A program made the translations under genes and the position numbers. The notes below the pieces were generated by a model. The model had not been told where the DNA came from, did no database searches, and saw only the letters and a list, made by a program, of their open reading frames with translations. 64,000 bases of DNA from Rhizobacter sp. Root1221 (GTDB taxonomy: Bacteria > Pseudomonadota > Gammaproteobacteria > Burkholderiales > Burkholderiaceae_C): the NCBI RefSeq assembly GCF_001425785.1, contig NZ_LMDI01000009.1, forward strand, positions 78,675 through 142,674, written 5' to 3'. How positions within the stretch are numbered: position 1 is the stretch's first letter; every line of letters begins with the position of its first letter. Positions 17,452 through 24,697 of the stretch are shown piece after piece.

Positions 17452-18143
17452 CCTTGCCGTCCATCGACTGGGCGCGTGTCGAGCACGACCTCGACGCGCA
17501 GGGGCAGGCGGTGCTCCCGGGCCTGCTGGACGTGGCGCAGTGCGAGGCGCTGGCCGCGATGTACCCCGACCGCAACCGGTTCCGCAGCCGCGTCGTGATG
17601 GAACGCCACGGGTTCGGGCGCGGGGAGTACCAGTACTTCGCGTACCCGCTGCCCGAGCCGCTGGCGTCGCTGCGGCCGGTGCTGTATGCACGGTTGCAGT
17701 CCATCGCCAACCGGTGGAACCACACGATGGGCGTGGCCGTGTCGTACCCGGCCGACCACACCACGTTCCTCGAACGGTGCCACGCCGCCGGGCAGGTGCG
17801 GCCTACGCCGCTGCTGCTCCAGTACGGCGCGGGCGACTACAACTGCCTGCACCAGGACCTGTACGGCGAGCACGTGTTTCCGCTGCAGGTGGCGGTGCTG
17901 CTATCGGCGCCCGGCACCGACTTCACCGGCGGCGAGTTCGTGATGACCGAGCAGCGGCCGCGGATGCAGTCGCGGCCCATGGTGGTGCCGCTGGGGCAGG
18001 GTGACGCCGTGGTGATGGCCGTGCACCACCGGCCCGTGCAGGGCACCCGGGGGCCGTACCGCGTGCAGCTGCGCCATGGCGTGAGCGAGGTGCGCTCCGG
18101 GCACCGGCACACCGTGGGCCTCATCTTCCACGACGCGGCATGA
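17448..18143 (+). CDS. 2OG-Fe(II) oxygenase between ada and alkB
   Basis: A 231-residue dioxygenase-fold protein. The double-stranded beta-helix core contains LLQYGAGDYNCLHQDLYGEHVFPLQVAVLLSAPGTDFTGGEFVMTEQRP. The HQD fits the metal-binding HxD, and HHRPVQGTRGPYRVQLRHGVSEVRSGHRHTVGLIFHD contributes the distal His and the Arg for 2-oxoglutarate. It overlaps ada by 4 bp and alkB by 4 bp, so all three are co-translated. AlkB itself is encoded next door, so this is a second, distinct dioxygenase in the alkylation-response operon. Oxidative demethylation of a different lesion or of RNA/protein is a reasonable guess but not shown. Confidence 0.85.
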   Translation: MTLPSIDWARVEHDLDAQGQAVLPGLLDVAQCEALAAMYPDRNRFRSRVVMERHGFGRGEYQYFAYPLPEPLASLRPVLYARLQSIANRWNHTMGVAVSYPADHTTFLERCHAAGQVRPTPLLLQYGAGDYNCLHQDLYGEHVFPLQVAVLLSAPGTDFTGGEFVMTEQRPRMQSRPMVVPLGQGDAVVMAVHHRPVQGTRGPYRVQLRHGVSEVRSGHRHTVGLIFHDAA

Positions 18144-18775
18144 CCGGTGACCTCTTCGACGGCACCGACCAGCCGCTCGCGCCGGGGGCCGTGCTGCTGC
18201 GCGGTTTCGCGCGGGAGGTGGCGCCAGCGCTGGTCGACGCGGCCCGGGCGGTGATCGCCGGCGCACCGCTGCGCCACATGGTGACCCCGGGGGGGCTCGA
18301 GATGGGCGTGGCGATGACCAACTGCGGTCCGCTTGGCTGGGTGTCCGACCGGCGCGGGTACCGGTACCAGGCGGCGGACCCGCTGAGTGGCGCGCCATGG
18401 CCCGCCCTGCCCGAGGCATTCCGCACGCTGGCGCTGGACGCCGCCGCGCGCGCAGGTTTCCCGGGGTTCGTGCCCGATGCCTGCCTCGTCAACCGCTACG
18501 CGCCCGGCACACGGCTCTCGTTGCACCAGGACCGCGACGAGGCCGACTTCGGCGCGCCCATTGTTTCGGTGTCGCTGGGCCTGCCCGCGGTGTTCCTGTT
18601 CGGCGGCCTGAGCCGCGCGGATCGCCCGCGCCGCCTCGCGCTCGCGCATGGCGACGTGGTGGTGTGGGGTGGCCCGTCGCGGCTCGTGTACCACGGTGTC
18701 GCGCCGCTGGCGGCGGGTGACCACCCGCTGCTGGGCGCGCAACGCATCAACCTGACGTTCCGGAAGGCCGGGTAG
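18140..18775 (+). CDS. alkB: AlkB, DNA oxidative demethylase
   Basis: Repairs 1-methyladenine and 3-methylcytosine by Fe(II)/2-oxoglutarate-dependent hydroxylation. The 211 residues align with E. coli AlkB in length and motifs: TNCGPLGWVSDRRGYRY (substrate lid), CLVNRYAPGTRLSLHQDRDE with the metal-binding HxD, GLPAVFLFGG, DVVVWGGPSRLVYHGVAPL with the distal histidine, and RINLTFRKA with the 2-oxoglutarate-binding arginines. It is third gene of ada - oxygenase - alkB with 4-bp overlaps. An Ada-dependent promoter upstream of ada would control it; no Ada box was recognised with confidence. Confidence 0.95.
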   Translation: MTGDLFDGTDQPLAPGAVLLRGFAREVAPALVDAARAVIAGAPLRHMVTPGGLEMGVAMTNCGPLGWVSDRRGYRYQAADPLSGAPWPALPEAFRTLALDAAARAGFPGFVPDACLVNRYAPGTRLSLHQDRDEADFGAPIVSVSLGLPAVFLFGGLSRADRPRRLALAHGDVVVWGGPSRLVYHGVAPLAAGDHPLLGAQRINLTFRKAG

Positions 18776-18785
18776 CATCCTGCGG

Positions 18786-20000
18786 GTGCAAATCCCCCAC
18801 GACCGTTCCCCCTCGACCACCACGGTGGCCCTCGCCGGCCTGTTTTCGCTGGCGGTGGCGATGGGCATCGGCCGGTTCGCGTTCACGCCATTGCTGCCGG
18901 TGATGCTGGCCGAAGGGGTGGTGGACCTGCCGGGTGCCACGTGGCTCGCCACGGCCAACTACATCGGCTACCTGCTCGGGGCGCTGATGTGCTCGGCGCA
19001 ACCGCTGCTGTGGGCGCGGTGGGGCCGGCCGCCGCTCGATGCGGCGCGCTGCGTGCGCGGGGGCCTCGCGGCCACGGTGCTGCTCACGCTCGGCATGGCG
19101 CTGCCGGTGCCCGCCCTGTGGCCGCTGCTGCGGTTCCTCGCCGGTGTGGGCAGTGCGGTGGTGTTCGTCTACACGTCGGGCTGGTGCCTTGGCCGGTTGA
19201 CCGCGATGGGGTCGCCGTCGAAGACGGGGGTGATCTACATGGGCCCGGGTGCGGGCATTGCCGTGAGCGGCCTGCTGGTGAGCGCGATGGTGCTGGCCGG
19301 CGGTTCGGCCGCGGTGGGCTGGGCCGTGTTCGCCGCGCTGGCCGCCGTGTTGACCGCAGTGGTGTGGCCCACGGTGCGGGGAGCGGCCGACCACCGCACG
19401 GCCGCTCCGGCCGCCGCCGGGCGGTTCACGGCGGAGAAGCTGTGGTTCGTGCTGGCCTACGGCCTCTCGGGGTTCGGCTACATCATCACGGCCACGTTCC
19501 TGCCGGTGATCGCACGCGAGACCTTGCCGCCGTCGTTCTGGCTCGGCCTGTTCTGGCCCATCCTGGGCGTGGGAGTGATGGCGGGGGCCTTGGCTGCCAC
19601 GCGCCTGCCGCGCCGCGTCGACTTCCGCGACGCGCTGGCCGGGTGCTACGTGGTGCAGGCCGTGGGCGTGGTGCTCGGTGTGTGGGTGCCGGGCCTCGCG
19701 AGCTTTGCCGTGGGCAGCCTGCTGGTGGGGCTGCCGTTCACCGCGATCAGCTTCTTCGGGATGCAGGAGGCTCGCCGGCTGTCACCGGTGGCGCCGGCCG
19801 GGCTGATGGGGCTGTGCACCGCGGTGTACGGCCTGGGCCAGATCGCCGGGCCGCCGCTGGCAGCCTGGCTGGTGCACGGCAGTGCTTCGCGCGCGGCGGG
19901 CTTTGCGCGGGCGCTCGAAGCGGCCGCGGCGTCGCTGGTGCTGGGCGCCGTGATCCACCTCGTGCTGGCGCGGGTGTGGCCCCGGCCAGCGGTTCAGTGA
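18786..20000 (+). CDS. YbfB/YjiJ family MFS transporter
   Basis: Twelve-helix major-facilitator-type inner-membrane protein, 404 residues, starting with GTG at 18786. The first helix LAGLFSLAVAMGIGRFAFTPLLPVMLAEG contains the GxGRFAFTPLLP signature of the YbfB/YjiJ family, and LPGATWLATANYIGYLLGALM follows as helix 2. It begins 10 bp after alkB and may be co-transcribed with the alkylation operon, though no functional link is known. Its last 7 bp overlap the convergent DUF3096 gene. The substrate is unknown. Confidence 0.88.
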   Translation: MQIPHDRSPSTTTVALAGLFSLAVAMGIGRFAFTPLLPVMLAEGVVDLPGATWLATANYIGYLLGALMCSAQPLLWARWGRPPLDAARCVRGGLAATVLLTLGMALPVPALWPLLRFLAGVGSAVVFVYTSGWCLGRLTAMGSPSKTGVIYMGPGAGIAVSGLLVSAMVLAGGSAAVGWAVFAALAAVLTAVVWPTVRGAADHRTAAPAAAGRFTAEKLWFVLAYGLSGFGYIITATFLPVIARETLPPSFWLGLFWPILGVGVMAGALAATRLPRRVDFRDALAGCYVVQAVGVVLGVWVPGLASFAVGSLLVGLPFTAISFFGMQEARRLSPVAPAGLMGLCTAVYGLGQIAGPPLAAWLVHGSASRAAGFARALEAAAASLVLGAVIHLVLARVWPRPAVQ

Positions 20001-20149
20001 AGGCGGATGGAGCCGAGGCCCAGCAGGCCGATCACGCCGATGGCGATCAGGTAGATCGCGACGATGAAGTTCAGCAGTTTGGGCATGACCAGGATCAGGA
20101 TGCCGGCGAGCAGCGAGATCAGCGGGGTGAGCGACAGGTGGATGTTCAA
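19994..20149 (-). CDS. DUF3096 family small membrane protein
   Basis: A 51-residue protein read leftward from a TTG start at 20149, with GAGG eight bases upstream. It is a short hydrophobic protein: NIHLSLTPLISLLAGILILV, then MPKLLNFIVAIYLIAIGVIGLLGL, i.e. two membrane helices separated by MPK. This matches the DUF3096 pattern of very small two-helix proteins. Its stop lies inside the last codons of the convergent MFS gene (7-bp overlap). The size and unusual start make it easy to miss. Function unknown. Confidence 0.8.
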   Translation of the reverse strand: MNIHLSLTPLISLLAGILILVMPKLLNFIVAIYLIAIGVIGLLGLGSIRLH

Positions 20150-20195
20150 GGTCGATCCTCGAAAGACAACGAAGCGGGCACTGTAGCGCCTCCGG

Positions 20196-21287
20196 TCATT
20201 CCCGCAACTCGGCCAGCGTGACGGCCAGCTTGCGCACCTTGCCCGCGCGCCACACCGTCAGCGTCACCTGGTCGCCGGGCTGGAACCGCTCGAGCGCGGT
20301 GAGCAGGTCGTCCGCGTCCTCGACGGCTTCGTCGTCCACCCCCTGGATCACGTCGCCCGGCACGATGCCCCCTTGCGCGCCACGCATGAACGGCGCGAGG
20401 CCCGCGCGGGCGCCGGGTCCACCCGGCGCCACCCGCACCAGTGGCACGCCCTTCGGCAGGCCGAGCGACCGGACCAGCGTCTCCGGGCCCGGGGTCACGC
20501 CGATGGACGGGCGCACCATGCGGCCGTCGCGGATCAGCCGCGGCACGATGCGGTTCACCTCGTCGATCGGGATCGCGAAGCCGATGCCGGCACTCGCCCC
20601 GGACGGGCTGTAGATCGCGGTGTTCACGCCGATCATGCGGCCGGCCGAATCGAGCAGCGGGCCGCCGGAGTTGCCCGGGTTGATGGCAGCGTCCGTCTGG
20701 ATGGCGCCGCGGATGCTGCGGCGCGTGACCGACTCGATCTCGCGGTTCAGCGCGCTGACGATGCCCACGGTCAGCGTCTGGTCGAGCCCGAACGGGTTGC
20801 CGATGGCATACACCTTCTGGCCCACGATCAGGTCCTTGCTGGAGCCGAGCGCCAGCGGCGGCAGCTTGGTCCTGGCGGCGTCGATGCGCAGCACCGCGAG
20901 GTCGCGGTCGGGGAAGATCCCCACCAGCTGGGCGCGGTGGGTGCTCTGGTCGGCCAGCGTGACCCGCGCGGCGCTGGCGCCCTGGATCACGTGGAAGTTG
21001 GTGACGATGTGACCGCGGTCGTCCCAGATGAAGCCGGTGCCGGTGCCCTGCGGCACCTGGTGGGTCTGTGCCGAGAAGAAGTCGCGTTCGATGCCGAGGA
21101 CGGTGATGTTCACGACCGACGGCGACGCGCCCTTGAACACCGCGATGTTGGTCTGCTCGTCCGGGGTCAGCGGGCCGCGGGGGGTGACCGTGCGGGGTAC
21201 CGCATCGGGGCGGGCGACGGCAGCGAACGTGGCGCTCGACAGGACGGCGGCAAGCAGGAGGGCGCGGCGCGAGGTTCGCAGGGTCAT
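20196..21287 (-). CDS. HtrA/DegP-like trypsin-type serine protease with PDZ domain
   Basis: Periplasmic S1C peptidase of 363 residues. The signal peptide (MTLRTSRRALLLAAVLSSATFAAVA) precedes a trypsin domain with catalytic triad pieces HIVTNFHVIQGA (His), RDLAVLRID (Asp) and QTDAAINPGNSGGPLLD (Ser in GNSGG). A single C-terminal PDZ domain follows (PSIGVTPGPETLVRSLGLPKGVPLVRVAPGGPGARAGL ... IVPGDVIQGVDDEAVEDADDLLTALERFQPGDQVTLTVWRAGK). One PDZ fits a DegS-like or plant-Deg-like layout rather than DegP with two. The ATG at 21287 gives a proper signal peptide; the frame upstream is low-complexity. A protein quality-control role is inferred. Confidence 0.92.
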   Translation of the reverse strand: MTLRTSRRALLLAAVLSSATFAAVARPDAVPRTVTPRGPLTPDEQTNIAVFKGASPSVVNITVLGIERDFFSAQTHQVPQGTGTGFIWDDRGHIVTNFHVIQGASAARVTLADQSTHRAQLVGIFPDRDLAVLRIDAARTKLPPLALGSSKDLIVGQKVYAIGNPFGLDQTLTVGIVSALNREIESVTRRSIRGAIQTDAAINPGNSGGPLLDSAGRMIGVNTAIYSPSGASAGIGFAIPIDEVNRIVPRLIRDGRMVRPSIGVTPGPETLVRSLGLPKGVPLVRVAPGGPGARAGLAPFMRGAQGGIVPGDVIQGVDDEAVEDADDLLTALERFQPGDQVTLTVWRAGKVRKLAVTLAELRE

Positions 21288-21366
21288 GGTTCGGGTCGGG
21301 TGGCTTCCGGCTAGTGCGTGCACTAACATGGTATGGCCTTGGCCTGCTACTTGCTGAACCCGGGAC

Positions 21367-22350
21367 ATGACCTCCGCCACAACCTCCCCATCGCTCGCCG
21401 TTGTGGTTCCGGCGCCCGCGGCCCGAACCTTCATCCGCGCCGTCGAGGTGTGGACGCCGTCGGCCGACGACACGCTGCTCGAACTCGACAACGGGTTGTT
21501 CGGGTCGGCTCCCCACTTCGGCGCGCTGAGCCGCACGATGTGTTTCGGCCGCGGTGAAGGGCTGCCGGGGCGGGTCTGGGAGGAAGGCCATCCGCTGCTG
21601 CTCAAGCATTTCAAGGGCTCGTACTTCCGCCGCATTGCCGCGGCCGAGGCCGCCGGCCTCACCTGCGGTATCGCGGTGCCGTGGTTCCGTGCCGGGAAGC
21701 TCACCGCGGTGCTCGTGATCTTCTGCGGCGACGTGCTGGCCCACGAAGGGGCCATCGAGCTGTGGCGCAACGATCCGCGTGTCACCGGCGACATGACCCT
21801 GGCCGATGGCTACTACGGCACCCGCGCCGAAGCGCTCGAGAGCCTGTCCCGCGAGACCTGGCTGCCACGGGGGGCCGGCTTGCCCGGCCTGGCGTGGCAA
21901 CGTGGCGGCGCAGTGTTCATCGACGACCTGGGGACGTCCTCGCGTTTCCTGCGGGGTGACGCGGCCGAGGCGGCCGGCATCCAGCGGGGCCTGGCATTTC
22001 CGTGCCCCGCGCCGGGCGATGCCTCGTGGGTGATCAGTTTCCTGTCGGCCTCGGAAACCCCCGTCGCGCGGCGCATGGAGAGCTGGGTGCCCGAGGACGA
22101 CGGCAAGCGCCTGCGCCTGGCCTACGTGTCCGGGCAGGCCGGACCGGGCGCCGGCGAGGTGCTGCTCGAGCGCGCCGCGGGCACCATCGGCCGCGCATTC
22201 CTGACCGGCGTGCCGGCGGTCTCGGAGAAGGCCGGCGGGGAGCCGGGGGGCGTGGGCAACACGGCCACTGCGGCCGGGCTGGGGGGCCTCGTGGCCATCC
22301 CGGTGCTCGTCGACGAGGTGGTTGCCGAGGTGGTGGTGCTGTACTTCTGA
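21367..22350 (+). CDS. Repeated GAF-like domain protein
   Basis: A 327-residue cytoplasmic protein without signal peptide or membrane segments. Three GAF-like repeats can be seen: CFGRGEGLPGRVWEEGHPLLLKHF ... AGLTCGIAVPWFRAGKLTAVLVIFCG (about 58-125), LPRGAGLPGLAWQRGGAVFIDDL ... AAGIQRGLAFPCPA (about 165-225), and a shorter one at the C-terminus (AAGTIGRAFLTGVPAVSE ... GGLVAIPVLVDEVVAEVVVLYF). Each carries the G-x-G-LPG-x-(V/A)-W then AG-(I/L)-x-(C/R)-G pattern. No output domain is attached, so it may be a ligand sensor acting through partners. It is divergent from the HtrA-like gene. Function unknown. Confidence 0.6.
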   Translation: MTSATTSPSLAVVVPAPAARTFIRAVEVWTPSADDTLLELDNGLFGSAPHFGALSRTMCFGRGEGLPGRVWEEGHPLLLKHFKGSYFRRIAAAEAAGLTCGIAVPWFRAGKLTAVLVIFCGDVLAHEGAIELWRNDPRVTGDMTLADGYYGTRAEALESLSRETWLPRGAGLPGLAWQRGGAVFIDDLGTSSRFLRGDAAEAAGIQRGLAFPCPAPGDASWVISFLSASETPVARRMESWVPEDDGKRLRLAYVSGQAGPGAGEVLLERAAGTIGRAFLTGVPAVSEKAGGEPGGVGNTATAAGLGGLVAIPVLVDEVVAEVVVLYF

Positions 22351-22486
22351 GGGCAGGCCCGGCGGACCCGTTCACCAACGTGGTGCCGTGCGCCGTGAGG
22401 TGGTGCGCGCTGATCCGGGTACGCCCCGCATCGGTTCCGGTCATCCGCGGCTACGATGCGCGGCATTCCAACCTACCGTCCTTTCC

Positions 22487-23287
22487 ATGAAGCCTGTCGT
22501 CACTGCCAGCGTCGTGCTGCTGGCCGCGCAATTGATTGCCCTGGCGGTGCGCAGCCACAACGACACCACGGTGGCGCTGGCCATCAGTTCGCTGCTGATG
22601 TTCGCCTGCAGCTGGGCCAGCGCCACCCACCTGCTGGGCGTGCGCGCCGCGGCCCGGTTCGTCGTCATCGCCGTGGTGCTCGGCTGGTTCGCCGAGCAGA
22701 TGGGGGCCTCTCGCGGCTGGTTCTTCGGCGACTACGATTACACCGACGTGCTCGGCCCGCGCCTGGGCGAGGTGCCCGTGGTGATCCCGCTGATGTGGTT
22801 CGCGCTCACCTACACCGGGTACGTGATCGCCAACCTGATCGTGTGGCGCTCGCCGGTGGACGGGTCGCCGAAGTGGGGCGACGCCATCGTGCTGTCGCTG
22901 CTGGCCGCCATGATCGTCACCGCGTTCGATCTCGGCGCCGACCCGTACTTCGTCTACAAGCTCAAGGCCTGGATCATGGTCGAGAAGAACGGCTGGTGGT
23001 TCGGCGAGACGGTGCAGGGCTTTGTCGGCTGGATGACCGTGTCGTTTGCCATCGTGTTCCTGTTCCGGGCCACGGTGCGCAAGTTGCCGCCCGTGCCGGC
23101 GGCCCGGGTGTCGCGCCGCCACGCGTTGATCCCGATCGGCATCTACGGCGGCGAGATGGTGTTCCAGGTCTTCTTCGGCTACCCCGTCGAGGTGCGCAGC
23201 CTCGCGGTGTTTGCGATGGGCATCCCGGTGCTCTGCGCGCTCGCGGGCTGGCAGCATTGGCGCATGGACGCGAAGGTGGCCGCATGA
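22487..23287 (+). CDS. Carotenoid biosynthesis-type membrane protein (DUF422/CruF-like)
   Basis: A 266-residue protein with about seven hydrophobic helices. The central block GWFAEQMGASRGWFFGDYDYTDVLGPRLGEVPVVIPLMWFALTYTGYVIANLIV, with E, W and Y clusters before a proline-rich helix, is characteristic of the DUF422 family. That family includes CruF (carotenoid 1',2'-hydratase). DLGADPYFVYKLKAWIMVEKNGWWFGETVQGFVGW follows the family pattern. ATG 22487 is taken because the earlier open frame lacks membrane character. The stop overlaps the DUF2236 oxygenase start by 4 bp. No other carotenoid genes are present in the window, so the isoprenoid substrate is open. Confidence 0.8.
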   Translation: MKPVVTASVVLLAAQLIALAVRSHNDTTVALAISSLLMFACSWASATHLLGVRAAARFVVIAVVLGWFAEQMGASRGWFFGDYDYTDVLGPRLGEVPVVIPLMWFALTYTGYVIANLIVWRSPVDGSPKWGDAIVLSLLAAMIVTAFDLGADPYFVYKLKAWIMVEKNGWWFGETVQGFVGWMTVSFAIVFLFRATVRKLPPVPAARVSRRHALIPIGIYGGEMVFQVFFGYPVEVRSLAVFAMGIPVLCALAGWQHWRMDAKVAA

Positions 23288-24642
23288 CCGCCGACCTCGA
23301 CCGGATGCAACGGGTGGCCGACCCGCTCGCCGACAGCGCCGTGGCCGCCGCGCTGGGCCCGTGGTCCGACATCGGCGTTGCCGAACGGTTCACCCGCATC
23401 GGCGCCATGAACCGGTTGATCTCCGGCTGGAAGACCAACGCCGACCTCGACGGCTGGCGTGCCGTGGGCAACGGTGTGACGCCGGAGATGGCGGCGTCGC
23501 TCGAGGCCTTCGTGCAGGCGGCTCGCGGGCTGCCCGCCTGGGCCGACCCGGCGAAGATCGCCCAGGCCGAACGGCTGTTCTTCGAACAGGGGCCGCTGTC
23601 ATGCGTGCTGCTGTTCTGTTCGAGCCTGCCCGAGTGTTACGTGGTGCCCGACCTGTCCGCGGTGCTGCAGACGGCCGGCCAGCTCACCGCGCACACCGAC
23701 TACCGCGTGCGGTCCACCGCCGCGATGATCTTCCCGGTGATGATGGACGGCGGCCTCACCACCCCGTCGGGGAGCGGTGTGGCGCAGATCCTGAAGGTGC
23801 GCCTGATCCACGCCACCATTCGCCACCTGATCCTGCGGGGCGACCCGTCGCAGGCGGGCGGCGTGGTGCCGCCCCTCGTGCACGGCGAACTGCACTCGAT
23901 GCACGAGGCGCTGCTGGCACACGGCTGGAACGTCGACGCCGACGGCCTGCCGTGCAACCAGGAGGAACTGGCCTACACGCTGTTGACGTTCAGCCACTGC
24001 TTCCTCGCCAGCCTGCGCCGCCTGCACCTCGGCGTGGGGGATGTGGACGAAGCGGCCTACCGGCATACCTGGAACGTGGTGGGCCACCTGCTGGGCATCC
24101 GTGAGGACCTGATGGCGCACTCCTTTGCCGAGGCCGGGCAGCTGTTTGCCACCATGCAGGCCCGCGGCCGTGCCGACCCCGTCTCACCCGACCCGCGCCC
24201 CGTGCTGGGCCAGGCGCTGATGGCGGCCATGAGCGCGGTGATCCCGTTCGCGCTGGCCAAGCCGGTCCCGGTGTTGATGACCCGGCACCTGTGCGGCGCC
24301 GAGACCGCCCGCGACATCGGGCTCGACGGGCGCGTGTCGTGGTTGTCGCGCGCCTTGTTCTGGCTGGGCATGGGCCTGATCGGGCTGGTCGACCGCCTCG
24401 GCCGGCTCGTGTGGCCGCAGTTCTCGCTGTCGCGGGTGGTCGTGCGGGTGCTGGGGTATCACGTGGTGACGAAGCTGCTGATGGACCAGACCCGCCCGCT
24501 GCAGCTGCCCGACCACCTGCTGTCGCGGGTGCGGGACACCGTGGCCGCGTGGGGTGACGATCCCAAGGCACCCCGCTGGCTGAACGTGATGGAAGACCGG
24601 TTCACGACGGTCGGCCGCTGGGCACCGGTGGACCGGTCGTGA
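23284..24642 (+). CDS. DUF2236 oxygenase, MpaB / latex-clearing-protein-like
   Basis: A 452-residue protein of the DUF2236 haem-dependent family. The stretch RSTAAMIFPVMMDGGLTTPSGSGVAQILKVRLIHATIRHLIL (about residues 140-182) contains the R..T and R-L-(I/M)-H-A motif that supplies the haem-contacting residues in Lcp rubber oxygenases. QEELAYTLLTFSHCFLASLRRLHLGV is a second conserved block. A C-terminal hydrophobic hairpin (ALFWLGMGLIGLVDRLGRLVW) suggests membrane contact. No signal peptide is visible, unlike secreted Lcp. It overlaps the DUF422 protein by 4 bp, so the two probably act on the same lipid or isoprenoid (inference). Substrate unknown. Confidence 0.82.
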   Translation: MTADLDRMQRVADPLADSAVAAALGPWSDIGVAERFTRIGAMNRLISGWKTNADLDGWRAVGNGVTPEMAASLEAFVQAARGLPAWADPAKIAQAERLFFEQGPLSCVLLFCSSLPECYVVPDLSAVLQTAGQLTAHTDYRVRSTAAMIFPVMMDGGLTTPSGSGVAQILKVRLIHATIRHLILRGDPSQAGGVVPPLVHGELHSMHEALLAHGWNVDADGLPCNQEELAYTLLTFSHCFLASLRRLHLGVGDVDEAAYRHTWNVVGHLLGIREDLMAHSFAEAGQLFATMQARGRADPVSPDPRPVLGQALMAAMSAVIPFALAKPVPVLMTRHLCGAETARDIGLDGRVSWLSRALFWLGMGLIGLVDRLGRLVWPQFSLSRVVVRVLGYHVVTKLLMDQTRPLQLPDHLLSRVRDTVAAWGDDPKAPRWLNVMEDRFTTVGRWAPVDRS

Positions 24643-24697
24643 AAACCCGTGCTGGCGCGCGCTGATAATGGCGGGCGTCACGCACGGTTGCTTCCAC

